Notes under the pieces: generated by a model
Database searches by the model: none
What the model was told of the DNA's origin: nothing
Seen by the model: only the letters and a program-made list of their open reading frames with translations
In this document: piece after piece, positions 30,328 to 37,834 of the stretch
Numbering within the stretch: the first letter of the stretch is position 1
Layout of the letters: each line of letters starts with the position of its first letter
DNA from: Streptomyces sp. ISL-43
Lineage (GTDB): Bacteria > Actinomycetota > Actinomycetes > Streptomycetales > Streptomycetaceae
Length of the DNA: 64,000 nt
Direction: 5' to 3'
Assembly (NCBI RefSeq): GCF_018614195.1
Contig: NZ_JAGGOT010000034.1
Coordinates: 124,001-188,000 of the forward strand
Made by a program: the position numbers and the translations under genes

Positions 30328-30492
30328 ATGGACACCCTCATCTTCGGCGGCCTCCTCGCCTTGCTGATCGCGATGTACCGGGACGCGTCGCGGACGGTCG
30401 TGCTCGGCGCCTGGTGGCTCATGCTGCTCGCCGTCATCCTGCTGATGGCGCACCACATCACCAGCGGCCTCGCTCTCACCTTGAGCTACTGA
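30328..30492 (+). CDS. DUF5993-family small membrane protein
   Basis: A 54-residue protein with two hydrophobic helices (LIFGGLLALLIAMY and VVLGAWWLMLLAVILLM) and a conserved-looking HHITSGLALTLSY end, as in DUF5993. It begins 7 nt after a TACGGT box, probably leaderless. It directly precedes dsbB, its usual neighbour, suggesting a partner in membrane thiol oxidation (inference). Confidence 0.8.
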   Translation: MDTLIFGGLLALLIAMYRDASRTVVLGAWWLMLLAVILLMAHHITSGLALTLSY

Positions 30493-30494
30493 CG

Positions 30495-31115
30495 GTGGCC
30501 GCGATGTCCAGCCTCCTTCCGGAGGCGCAGCTGGAGGGCGGGCTGCTGGGGCGTGTCCAGTACTGGTTCGCGTGCGTCTTCGCCATCGGCTGGACGGGCG
30601 TGGTCTGCGGCGGGCTCTTCTACCAGTTCGGGCTGTGGGAGTACCCGTGCCCGCTCTGCATCGTGCAGCGGATGTTCATGCTGCTGGCGGCGATGGGGGC
30701 CGCGCACATCATCCGCACCGCGCTGGCGCGGGGGGCGGTCGCCGGCCGCGACTACATGATGGGCTGGGGCCTGTCCCTCGTCGCGGTGATCGCGGGCTCC
30801 TTCGCGTCGTGGCGGCAGACGATGCTGCACATCCTGCCGGGCGACAAGGGGTTCGGGAGCGAGGTGTTCGGCCTGCACCTGTACGTATGGGCGTGGATCC
30901 TCTTCCAGGCCTCGGTCGTCGCGGTCGGGATCGTCCTGGCCTTCGCCCACGCCACGGCGGACCGGGCCATTCCGGCCGAAGGGCCGGGCCCGTACCGCAC
31001 GGTGGGACTGGCCGCGCTGTGGTTCCTGGGACTGGTGATCGCCGTGAACATCGTGGCGGTCTTCCTGGAGGAGGGCTTCCACTGGTTCCTGCCGGACGAC
31101 CCGAGCGCTGGCTAA
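30495..31115 (+). CDS. Disulfide bond formation protein B (DsbB family)
   Basis: A 206-residue membrane protein with four to five helices. The quinone-linked redox motif CPLC is in WEYPCPLCIVQRMFM. The second cysteine pair of E. coli DsbB is absent (GSEVFGLHLYVWAW occupies that loop), as seen in other actinobacterial members. GTG at 30495 or ATG at 30504 may be the start. The protein ends WFLPDDPSAG just where prophage-type sequence begins. Confidence 0.88.
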   Translation: MAAMSSLLPEAQLEGGLLGRVQYWFACVFAIGWTGVVCGGLFYQFGLWEYPCPLCIVQRMFMLLAAMGAAHIIRTALARGAVAGRDYMMGWGLSLVAVIAGSFASWRQTMLHILPGDKGFGSEVFGLHLYVWAWILFQASVVAVGIVLAFAHATADRAIPAEGPGPYRTVGLAALWFLGLVIAVNIVAVFLEEGFHWFLPDDPSAG

Positions 31116-31125
31116 GCAAGTTAAT

Positions 31126-31383
31126 TCACCCGCAGGGGTGAGGCCTGGCGTCGGGGCGCGGCAGGTGTTGACTCGTGAGCAGCCCGACCTGTTCGGCGTG
31201 GGCGAAGTGGTGCTGAAGCTCGTCGGCGAACTGCTTGCTGACGTGGTCCGGGTGGACGGCGAGGACCGTGTGGTCGGCCATCTGGATGGGGATCATCGCG
31301 CGCCCGTCGGGCACGAGGGGGCTGATGACCACCTGTACTTGCTGTGCACGCGGGCGCTCCCGCGCCTTGTCACTGTCAGCCAT
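31126..31383 (-). CDS. Small protein at prophage left edge, unknown
   Basis: An 85-residue hydrophilic protein (QVQVVISPLVPDGRAMIPIQM, then HPDHVSKQFADELQHHFAHA). ATG with AAGGGGGTCGC upstream. It lies on the same strand as the repressor, in the position of a lysogeny-module accessory gene. No family recognised. Confidence 0.6.
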   Translation of the reverse strand: MADSDKARERPRAQQVQVVISPLVPDGRAMIPIQMADHTVLAVHPDHVSKQFADELQHHFAHAEQVGLLTSQHLPRPDARPHPCG

Positions 31384-31577
31384 GCGACCCCCTTGGCGCT
31401 GCCTGCATCACAAACCGTGCGTGAGTTCGAACCACACGGCGCAACGCAGACTATCGGACCCATCACGCCCCCAGGCGGTCCCGCCAATAGTGCCGCATTG
31501 AACCTCTTGTGACTACTAGGAGCACGGGTTCACCACGAAGCGTGACGAGCCTCGCCGGGGGCATATGCCCGAAACCC

Positions 31578-31988
31578 CTATTCCTGTCGGGTGAACGAAT
31601 CCACCAGACGCTGCAACTGCTCACGCTGAGTAGGCGTCAGCTTGTCCGCGCCCTCCACGAGCGCCCGAGCCTCACCCGAGGCGGACCACACGACATCGAT
31701 ACCGAAGAACTCGGCGCCGGCTGCGTCCTGGACGCGGCCGAGGGGCACGTCGAGGCCGGCCGCGAGTCCCCGAAGGGCCGCGTAGTCCGGCGTCTGCACG
31801 GGGAGGTCCGTCGCGAGCCGGTGGAGCCAACTGGATTTCACGGCCTGCTCGCCCGACTCCGGGTCGATGCAGCGCGCTGCGAGGCGGTCGTAGCTCAGCC
31901 CCAGAGCGCCCTTGCGCTCCCGTACCAGGTCTCTGAGCTGCGTGCGCCCCGCCGTGGGGGAACGATCTTGTGCAGCCATGAGGGTCAT
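31578..31988 (-). CDS. XRE-type phage repressor candidate
   Basis: A 136-residue protein with N-terminal HTH (LRDLVRERKGALGLSYDRLA, then SSWLHRLATDLPVQTPDYAA, then LRGLAAGLDVPLGRVQDAAG) and a helical C-terminus (LTPTQREQLQRLVDSF). Divergent from a second HTH gene across a 267-bp regulatory region, the layout of a lysogeny switch. Start ATG 31988 or 31979, both with usable RBS. Confidence 0.75.
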   Translation of the reverse strand: MTLMAAQDRSPTAGRTQLRDLVRERKGALGLSYDRLAARCIDPESGEQAVKSSWLHRLATDLPVQTPDYAALRGLAAGLDVPLGRVQDAAGAEFFGIDVVWSASGEARALVEGADKLTPTQREQLQRLVDSFTRQE

Positions 31989-32216
31989 CCTGCCACTCCG
32001 AGTCATGTCATGGGCCGTGGGGTGTCCATGTGACCAGTGCGGCGGTCCACCTATCCCCCCAAGTGGCGGCCGGTCTGCCGTCCCACTCGTCGGACGGATT
32101 GTCCATGCGGTACGACGGCGCACGCTAGGGCGCATCGGCCGGTTTGGCCAAATCTGCACACGTCATCCAAGAGGCTGGACGAGGCGTCCAAGCTGTGTAA
32201 TGCTTCATCCATCCAA

Positions 32217-32236
32217 GCAGTGCAACACTCCACTGC
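32217..32236. promoter_or_regulatory. Candidate operator in the lysogeny switch
   Basis: GCAGTG-N8-CACTGC, a 6-bp inverted repeat 19 nt before the Cro-like start. Just upstream, CCAAGCTGTGTAATGC and CCAAGCAGTGCAACAC are partial direct repeats, one overlapping this site. The 31989-32255 region shows no gene. Confidence 0.5.
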
Positions 32237-32255
32237 ATGAAATGGACGGATGCTG

Positions 32256-32546
32256 ATGTCTGAGCACACCATTCCGCTCTACCAACTCGTGGACCGAACG
32301 CTGCTGGCCACGCTCATGAAGCGCACCGGCACCGGGGCCTCCATGAGTGTCCGGGACCTCGCCTCTCAGGCCGACGTATCCCGATCCACGATCGGCAACC
32401 TGCTGTCCGGCGTACAGGAAGCCGTCTTCTACCCCACGGCCTGCCAGATCGCTGCGGCAATCGGTGTGGATGTCCTGATCCTGTTCACCCCGACCGGACG
32501 TTCGACCCGTCACTCGGGGCGCATCCGGCTCAAGGCTGCAGCATGA
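32256..32546 (+). CDS. Cro-like XRE helix-turn-helix protein
   Basis: A 96-residue single-domain HTH protein (MSVRDLASQADVSRSTIGNL, then CQIAAAIGVDVLILFTP). It starts the long early operon and is divergent from the repressor. ATG at 32256 has GGACGG 6 nt upstream. The last codons overlap the next gene (ATGA). Confidence 0.78.
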   Translation: MSEHTIPLYQLVDRTLLATLMKRTGTGASMSVRDLASQADVSRSTIGNLLSGVQEAVFYPTACQIAAAIGVDVLILFTPTGRSTRHSGRIRLKAAA

Positions 32547-32722
32547 CCGCCCCGTTCAACCGGGCGGCCGCCGAGCAGCGGCTCGGACCTCTGGCGGTCC
32601 AGTCGATCAGAGAGCTCGTGGACGCGGCGCCCCCGCTGCGCATGGAGCTACGGATGCAGCTGCAAGCGGTATTCGACTCCGCTCGGCCGGCCGTCGAGGC
32701 CGAACGCCCGCTCGCTGCCTGA
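32543..32722 (+). CDS. Small phage protein, 59 residues, unknown
   Basis: Helical, Ala/Arg/Leu-rich protein (RAAAEQRLGPLAVQSIREL, RMELRMQLQAVFDSA). It overlaps the Cro-like gene by 4 nt, so it should be translated from the same message. No family recognised. Confidence 0.6.
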   Translation: MTAPFNRAAAEQRLGPLAVQSIRELVDAAPPLRMELRMQLQAVFDSARPAVEAERPLAA

Positions 32723-32802
32723 CCCAAGCAAGCGGGGCCGCCCGGACGGCTAGGTCCGAGACAGCCCCTCGGCAGTACCCACCACAGACAGAGAGGTACA
32801 CC

Positions 32803-33162
32803 GTGAACCACAAGCCTACCGTCGCCATCTCCGCCATCGCGGAGCAGACGAACCCCATGAACCAGCACGCCGCTGGCGCTGCCGCGCTGATGGGCCTGAC
32901 GCAGATGTACGGGCACCTGCCCGCGCCGTACGTGACGATGCACTCCACGGAGACCGCCGTCGGTCTCCAGCTGAACAGCCCGGCCGAGTTCGAGGCGTGG
33001 CGGACGGCACTCCTGGTGCCGGCCGAGACCGTGCAGCTGTGGAACGGCCAGACCGGTGTCTCCTGGCTGGTGGCCGAGGCCGTGTTCCAGGGCGTTGCGC
33101 TTCACCTGACCGGGTTCGGTATCAGCGTGTCGGCGCCGGTGTCGCTGGAGCGTGCGGCATGA
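32803..33162 (+). CDS. Phage early protein, unknown
   Basis: A 119-residue protein; GTG start with GAGAGG 6-8 nt upstream. It has an Ala-rich N-terminal helix and a C-terminal part with HSTETAVGLQLNSPAEFEAW and GVALHLTGFGISVSAP. The mix suggests a small alpha/beta fold. It overlaps the next gene by 4 nt. Confidence 0.65.
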   Translation: MNHKPTVAISAIAEQTNPMNQHAAGAAALMGLTQMYGHLPAPYVTMHSTETAVGLQLNSPAEFEAWRTALLVPAETVQLWNGQTGVSWLVAEAVFQGVALHLTGFGISVSAPVSLERAA

Positions 33163-33713
33163 CGCACTCGCCCACGCCGACGGAGTTGCTTGCGCTGCGG
33201 ACCGCGAACGCGGCCCTGCTGAACTCGCCGGACTCCTTCTGCGACATGGTCGCCACGATCGTGTTCGCCCTCGGGTCGGCGCAGTTGCTCCAGTCCCCGA
33301 CGCGCGCTGCCGAGTTGACCGCGCGCCGCAACGAGGACATGGCGCTTCGCGGCGAGCTGGCCCCGATGGGCGAGCCCCGCAAGGTGCCGTTCGAGCTGGG
33401 TGACTCGCTGGTCCCGGCAGTGCAGTGGCTGATCGCCCAGGTGGCCGAGCAGGAAGAGGTCAGGGTCGACCTCTGGGCGCACCTGGACTTCCGGCTCCGG
33501 GACATCGAGCGGCTTCGGGCCCGGGTGGCCGAGCTGGAAGCCGAGCGCACCCGCCCGGCGCCGCTCTTCCCGCCGGACCCCGCCGCGCCGGTCATCGAGC
33601 CCCTCGCGGGGACCTTGCGGATCCGCGCCCTGATGGCCGAAGACCCGCACGAGTCGCCGCTCCACCACGAGCACCGCCTCAGCCGCGACCTCCCGGAGAT
33701 GCCCCGTGGCTGA
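33159..33713 (+). CDS. Phage early protein with coiled coil, unknown
   Basis: A 184-residue protein with an N-terminal helical region (TELLALRTANAALLNSPDSF) and a predicted coiled coil at about 110-135 (HLDFRLRDIERLRARVAELE). A Pro-rich tail follows. Overlaps both neighbours. Function unknown. Confidence 0.65.
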   Translation: MTHSPTPTELLALRTANAALLNSPDSFCDMVATIVFALGSAQLLQSPTRAAELTARRNEDMALRGELAPMGEPRKVPFELGDSLVPAVQWLIAQVAEQEEVRVDLWAHLDFRLRDIERLRARVAELEAERTRPAPLFPPDPAAPVIEPLAGTLRIRALMAEDPHESPLHHEHRLSRDLPEMPRG

Positions 33714-33891
33714 CCGCGAGATCACCCCGTTCGGCTGCCGTCACTGCGGCATCTCCGCTGGCGAGCACGGCCTCCGGTACTTCGCCGCCGCCGGTGTCCA
33801 CGCCTGGGTGCTGCCGACCAACCACCAGATCCTGCGCCGCATGCAGATGCGCCGCGCACTCCGCACCACGCGTCTCCTGGAGGACCAGTGA
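33706..33891 (+). CDS. Small zinc-ribbon-like phage protein
   Basis: A 61-residue protein with one CRHCG knuckle near the start and His residues nearby, in the pattern of small actinophage zinc proteins. It overlaps the previous gene by 8 nt and the next by 4 nt. Confidence 0.6.
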   Translation: MADREITPFGCRHCGISAGEHGLRYFAAAGVHAWVLPTNHQILRRMQMRRALRTTRLLEDQ

Positions 33892-34292
33892 GCACCAACC
33901 CGAGCCGGGAGCCCGGCCTGTCCATCCGCCGCGACGCGACGTGGCTGTCCGGGATCCTCCGCGCCGACCAAATCCGCCACGACACCCTCGTCTCCCTCGT
34001 CGCCACGTGGGGTGACCCGGACGCCCGGGACGACATCCTCGCCCAGCTCGACGCGCTCGCCGAGGCCGTGCAGTCCCCGCGTGAGGGCGAACTCGACCAC
34101 CTCCTCGACGCAGTCGAGGACGCCGCCGGTATGGACGACGCGGAGACCGGTCTCGACCTGACGGCCGCACTGCGGCTGAGGGGCGAGCTGGACGCGCTGA
34201 TCACTGTGCTGGCCCGGTTCAACCCGGCGGCCGCCGCCCGGCCCGTGCTGCTGGCGAAGGTGCCCACCCAGTCGGAGAGGGGTGCAGCATGA
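33888..34292 (+). CDS. Phage early protein, unknown
   Basis: A 134-residue helical protein (QIRHDTLVSLVATWGD, DDILAQLDALAEAVQSP, LTAALRLRGELDALITVLAR). Acidic; no motif for a known activity. Coupled to both neighbours by 4-nt overlaps. Confidence 0.62.
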   Translation: MSTNPSREPGLSIRRDATWLSGILRADQIRHDTLVSLVATWGDPDARDDILAQLDALAEAVQSPREGELDHLLDAVEDAAGMDDAETGLDLTAALRLRGELDALITVLARFNPAAAARPVLLAKVPTQSERGAA

Positions 34293-34561
34293 GCGACCTC
34301 GACCAGGCCCGCACCGCGGTTCGACTCCTGATGCCCGCGCTCGCTGGCGGGGGCCCGGCCCCCGTGTGGCGCACCTGTTTCAGTACGGACGACACCGACA
34401 GCCCGACCGGAATCGCCCCGGAGTGCTTCGACGAGGGCCACGATCCGGAGGACGGCAGCGTCTACACGTGCTACCCGGAGCCGGTGATCGAGACCGGGTT
34501 CCCGCAGTTCGCCGAGTACCTGGCCGCGCTGCTCAACGCTGACCGCGGGAGCGCCGCGTGA
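34289..34561 (+). CDS. Small acidic phage protein, unknown
   Basis: A 90-residue acidic protein with three cysteines (WRTCFSTDD, PECFDEGHD, YTCYPEP). Spacing does not match a zinc ribbon. Overlaps flanking genes by 4 nt. Confidence 0.58.
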   Translation: MSDLDQARTAVRLLMPALAGGGPAPVWRTCFSTDDTDSPTGIAPECFDEGHDPEDGSVYTCYPEPVIETGFPQFAEYLAALLNADRGSAA

Positions 34562-34899
34562 GCGCCCGTACTGCACTACGTGAGGCGTTGCTGCTCATAC
34601 ACCGTCCCGAGGACGCCGACCGGCTGATCGCCGACTACGACGCCGAGACCGCGAAGGCCCGGACCGCTCCCGGCCTGGACGAGCGGGCGCTGCGCCTGGC
34701 GAACCACATCACCAACACCGGCGGCGAGTGGACCACCGGCAAGGCGCACCGCTGGGTCACCGAGGCCATCAGCCCGAAACCGCCGATCCATTTCACCCGG
34801 CATTCCCTCCAGGCCCTCGCCGCTTACGGCTACCTCACCGAGCGCCGCGAGCCGGGCCGCGTCTCCTACACCCCGAACTACGTAAAGGACGGGCAGTGA
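34558..34899 (+). CDS. Phage protein with winged-helix-like C-terminus
   Basis: A 113-residue protein. The C-terminal half (WTTGKAHRWVTEAI, HFTRHSLQALAAYGYLTERR, GRVSYTPNY) has the helix-helix-wing order of a winged-helix DNA-binding fold. It may act in early regulation or replication. GTG start. Confidence 0.55.
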   Translation: MSARTALREALLLIHRPEDADRLIADYDAETAKARTAPGLDERALRLANHITNTGGEWTTGKAHRWVTEAISPKPPIHFTRHSLQALAAYGYLTERREPGRVSYTPNYVKDGQ

Positions 34900-35237
34900 T
34901 GTTCATCCGCCGCACCACCTACAACCGGCTCGTCGCCCGCGCCGATGCCTACGCCGGCGCGTATGTCGCCGCACGGAGGGCCGATCGCCGGAAGGCGGTA
35001 CCAGCCGCCGCACGCCGGGAGCGCCTGGCCGCTGCCTGCCTGCGGTACCGGGCCGAGCTCGCCGAGCAGCGAGCGCAGCACGCGGCTGCGCTCGCCCGAC
35101 AGCAGCGCCGCGCCGACCAACTGCAACAGCAGCTCGACGACGTGCTCGGCCTCAACAGCTCGGACGTGCAGGCCGGCGTGCGTTGGCAGCAGCGCCGCCA
35201 GGACAGGCCACGGCCGTACGTGGAGGCCGGACAGTGA
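34899..35237 (+). CDS. Coiled-coil phage protein, unknown
   Basis: A 112-residue, very basic protein, mostly a single long helix (LRYRAELAEQRAQHAAALAR, RRADQLQQQLDDVLGL). Its ATG overlaps the previous stop (TGATG) and its own stop overlaps the exonuclease start. Confidence 0.62.
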   Translation: MFIRRTTYNRLVARADAYAGAYVAARRADRRKAVPAAARRERLAAACLRYRAELAEQRAQHAAALARQQRRADQLQQQLDDVLGLNSSDVQAGVRWQQRRQDRPRPYVEAGQ

Positions 35238-36040
35238 TCGCTACCGGCAGCGACGAGTACAGCCAGGCCCTGGCAGCACGCATCGGGCAGTTCATCATCG
35301 ACGCGGACAGCGGCAGTGCCCGCAGCCAGCAGCGGGCAATCGGCCCGTCCGAGATCGGCGAGCCGTGCGAACGGCAGCTGTCGTACAAACTCCTCGACTG
35401 GCCCGAGACCAGCCGCGACCGCGACCCGATCGCCGCGATCATTGGCACCGGATTCCACATGTGGATGGCCGCGCAGTTCGAAGCCCGGCAAGCCCCGCTG
35501 CCCGACGGCCGACCCCGGTACCGGATCGAGGAGCGCGTCACCGTGCGGCAGGGCCCAACCGAGGCCAGCACCACGACCGGCAGCTCGGACCTGTTCGACC
35601 GCCTCGCCCTCCTGAACAACGACTGGAAACTCGTCGGCAAGTCGTCGCACGACAAGTACCGGCGGCAGGGCCCCAGCACCAAGTACCGGGTCCAGGCCCA
35701 CCTGTACGGCCTCGGTCAGGAGAACGCCGGACACACGCCCGCCCGGGTCGCGGTCACGTTCATCGGCCGACACCACGAGCTCATGGTCCACGTGTGGTCC
35801 GAACCCTACGACCGACAAATCGCCCTCGACGCGCTCGCCCGGCTCGACCGGATCCGCGACACCGCACAGGCCCTGGAGCTCGATCTCCACCCCGAGAACT
35901 GGCGGATGATCCCGATCCCCGAAAAGCCCGAGTGCCGGTTCTGTCCCTGGCTCAAGCCCGGATCCGACGACCTCGCAACCGGATGCCCCGGCGCCCCGAG
36001 CCCCAACGCGGGCGCTTCGCTCGAAGCACTCATCGCCTGA
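35234..36040 (+). CDS. Cas4/RecB-type PD-(D/E)XK phage exonuclease
   Basis: A 268-residue nuclease. Cys 45 in GEPCERQLSY, His 75 in GTGFHMW, Asp 119 in SSDLFD and the D-x-K motif DWK (130-132) are visible. YRVQAHLYGLG (QxxxY helix) and C-terminal cysteines in ECRFCPW and TGCPG follow. The one-plus-three cysteine layout predicts a 4Fe-4S cluster as in Cas4. It should resect DNA ends for phage recombination or replication. GTG start overlaps the previous stop. The next gene is probably its ssDNA-binding partner. Confidence 0.85.
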   Translation: MIATGSDEYSQALAARIGQFIIDADSGSARSQQRAIGPSEIGEPCERQLSYKLLDWPETSRDRDPIAAIIGTGFHMWMAAQFEARQAPLPDGRPRYRIEERVTVRQGPTEASTTTGSSDLFDRLALLNNDWKLVGKSSHDKYRRQGPSTKYRVQAHLYGLGQENAGHTPARVAVTFIGRHHELMVHVWSEPYDRQIALDALARLDRIRDTAQALELDLHPENWRMIPIPEKPECRFCPWLKPGSDDLATGCPGAPSPNAGASLEALIA

Positions 36041-36099
36041 CCCGCCAGCCACCAGGCCCCGGCGTGAACCAACCAGCAGACAGCAGAAGCGAGAATCAG

Positions 36100-36771
36100 A
36101 TGACCACACCGCAGCAGTACCAGGCGCCCTCGGCCGACGACTTCCTCATGGGAGGCGGCGGCGCCCCCACCGCAAAGTTCCCCATGCCGGGCACCAGCAT
36201 CGGCGGCCGGATCACCGAGCGGCCGACCGTCGAGCAGCAGCGGGACATCAAGACCGGCGACAAGAAGTTCTGGTCAGACGGAAACCCGATGATGCAGCTC
36301 GTCGTGACCGTTCAGACGGACCTGCGTGACCCGGCGATCGAGGACGACGACGGCCGGCGTCGCCTGTTCGTCAAGGGCCAGCTCAAGAACGCCATCGCAG
36401 ACGCGGTTCGCCTCACCGGAGCCCGCGGCCTGGAAGTCGGCGGCGGCCTGGCCGTCACCTACACCCACGACGGGGCCGCGTCGGGGCCCGGGATGAGCCC
36501 GCCGAAGCAGTACACCGCGACGTACACCGCGGCGGCCACGGCTGCACTGCACACGCCGGACCCGGGCGCCCAGGCACCCGCACCGGCACCCCAGTACGCG
36601 CCGCAGCCTGCCGCACAGCCGTACACAGCGCCCCCCGTGGCCGCCGCACCGGCGCCGGCCCTCCCCGGCTTCACCCCGGAGCAGATCGCCGCCGCGATGG
36701 CGAACCCGGCCACGGCCGCGCTCATCGCCCAGCAGCAGGCCGCAGCCGCAGCCGCGCCCCCGCCGTTCTAA
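36100..36771 (+). CDS. Probable phage ssDNA-binding protein
   Basis: A 223-residue protein. The N-terminal 130 residues look OB-fold-like (SIGGRITERPTVEQQRD, MMQLVVTVQTDLRDP, RRLFVKGQLKNAIADAV, LAVTYTHDG). The rest is a Pro/Ala/Gln tail ending APPPF. The domain-plus-disordered-tail plan and position between exonuclease and primase suggest a single-strand DNA-binding role; the tail is not acidic as in classic SSB. Followed by a strong hairpin. Confidence 0.6.
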   Translation: MTTPQQYQAPSADDFLMGGGGAPTAKFPMPGTSIGGRITERPTVEQQRDIKTGDKKFWSDGNPMMQLVVTVQTDLRDPAIEDDDGRRRLFVKGQLKNAIADAVRLTGARGLEVGGGLAVTYTHDGAASGPGMSPPKQYTATYTAAATAALHTPDPGAQAPAPAPQYAPQPAAQPYTAPPVAAAPAPALPGFTPEQIAAAMANPATAALIAQQQAAAAAAPPPF

Positions 36772-36779
36772 CCCGATCG

Positions 36780-36819
36780 CCGTCCGGGGCTGCGAGACCT
36801 CCCCCGCAGCCCCGGACGG
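36780..36819 (+). terminator. Strong terminator hairpin
   Basis: A perfect 15-bp stem (36780-36794 with 36805-36819) and 10-nt loop, 9 nt after the ssDNA-binding gene. Confidence 0.8.
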
Positions 36820-36846
36820 ACCAAGCCCTCAGGAAGGACCCACGGA

Positions 36847-37230
36847 GTGAACTCCTGGCACCACGCCCAGTCCTCCGCCCGCAAGTGGGGCGGCAGCCCC
36901 GACCTGTACCTCCCGATCCACGAGTTCATCGACAGCTCCAAGCAGGTGATCGGCGACGTCCGTCACCGCTCGCTCTACCACCACACCACCGGCATCTGGC
37001 TCGCGCAGCGGATCTTCGGCGTGACGCTCGACGTGCCCAAGAACCGCAGCGTCGTCCAGGTCCCCGTACGGCTGATCGCCGAACAGCACGTCCTTGAAGA
37101 TCTCGGCTGGCTTCCCTCGCCAGCCGACTACATCGACGGCATGCCGATCAAGCCGTGGATGTCCGGCAGCCAGCGCAAGACCGTCCCGCTCTCGCACCTT
37201 CTCCTCACCCAGCCCGGAGGCACCCAGTGA
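36847..37230 (+). CDS. DUF6915-like phage protein
   Basis: A 127-residue protein with the recognisable start NSWHHAQSSARKWGGSPDLY and a central HRSLYHHTTGIWLAQRIFG. His-rich and compact; possibly metal-binding. GTG start. Overlaps the next gene by 4 nt. Function of the family is unknown. Confidence 0.7.
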   Translation: MNSWHHAQSSARKWGGSPDLYLPIHEFIDSSKQVIGDVRHRSLYHHTTGIWLAQRIFGVTLDVPKNRSVVQVPVRLIAEQHVLEDLGWLPSPADYIDGMPIKPWMSGSQRKTVPLSHLLLTQPGGTQ

Positions 37231-37736
37231 CCGGAAAGAACTTCCTCGGCATCCCCGTGCAGGGGGACATCACACAGGGCGCTTCCCGCGTCGAGCAAAA
37301 GCCGATCGAAGAGTTCCAGCCCATCCTTCAGGCGGTGCTCGACGATGCAGTCGTCGTCGAGTTCGGATGGCGGCAGTACACCCCGTACTTCAACGATGGC
37401 GAGCCGTGCGAGTTCAGCGTCTACGGAAGCTGGGTCCGCACTGAGGCTGACACGGACGTTGAGGACGAGTACGAGCTCGACCTCGACGGCGATCACCCCA
37501 GCCTCGGCAGGGTGGAAGGAATCTGGGGGCCCGACCCGGAACGGCCCGGCCGCGAGAAGCGGATCGGCGAGAAGTTCACCGGCCCGGACCGCGCGCGCTA
37601 CGACCGCTGCCAGGCCCTGCGCGGCGCCGTCGAGTGTGGCCAGTTCGAACATGTCCTCCTCGAAGCCTTCGGCGACCACGCGGCTGTGACCGTCCGCCGC
37701 CACGGGATCGAAGTCGATTTCTACGACCACGACTGA
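37227..37736 (+). CDS. Phage protein, unknown
   Basis: A 169-residue acidic protein (VVVEFGWRQYTPYFNDGEP, FSVYGSWVRTEADTD, YELDLDGDHPSLG, FGDHAAVTVRRHGIEVDFYD). Alternating strands and acidic loops. No enzyme motif recognised. Located between the DUF6915-like gene and the primase-helicase. Confidence 0.62.
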   Translation: MTGKNFLGIPVQGDITQGASRVEQKPIEEFQPILQAVLDDAVVVEFGWRQYTPYFNDGEPCEFSVYGSWVRTEADTDVEDEYELDLDGDHPSLGRVEGIWGPDPERPGREKRIGEKFTGPDRARYDRCQALRGAVECGQFEHVLLEAFGDHAAVTVRRHGIEVDFYDHD

Positions 37737-37748
37737 TCACGCCCCACC

Positions 37749-37798
37749 GCCCCGGCATCCACGCCGCGAGGGCGCGGGATCGACTCCCGCCCGGGGCA
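37749..37798 (+). other. tRNA minihelix-like element (acceptor plus T arm)
   Basis: GCCCCGG (37749-37755) pairs perfectly with CCGGGGC (37791-37797), followed by A. Inside is a T-arm-like hairpin GCGGG-ATCGACT-CCCGC (37774-37790). The D and anticodon arms are missing; 18 unpaired nt replace them. It may be a decayed phage tRNA, or a terminator before the primase gene. Confidence 0.4.
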
Positions 37799-37834
37799 CT
37801 ACCACCATCCGCACGGCACGACGAGGAGCCCACG

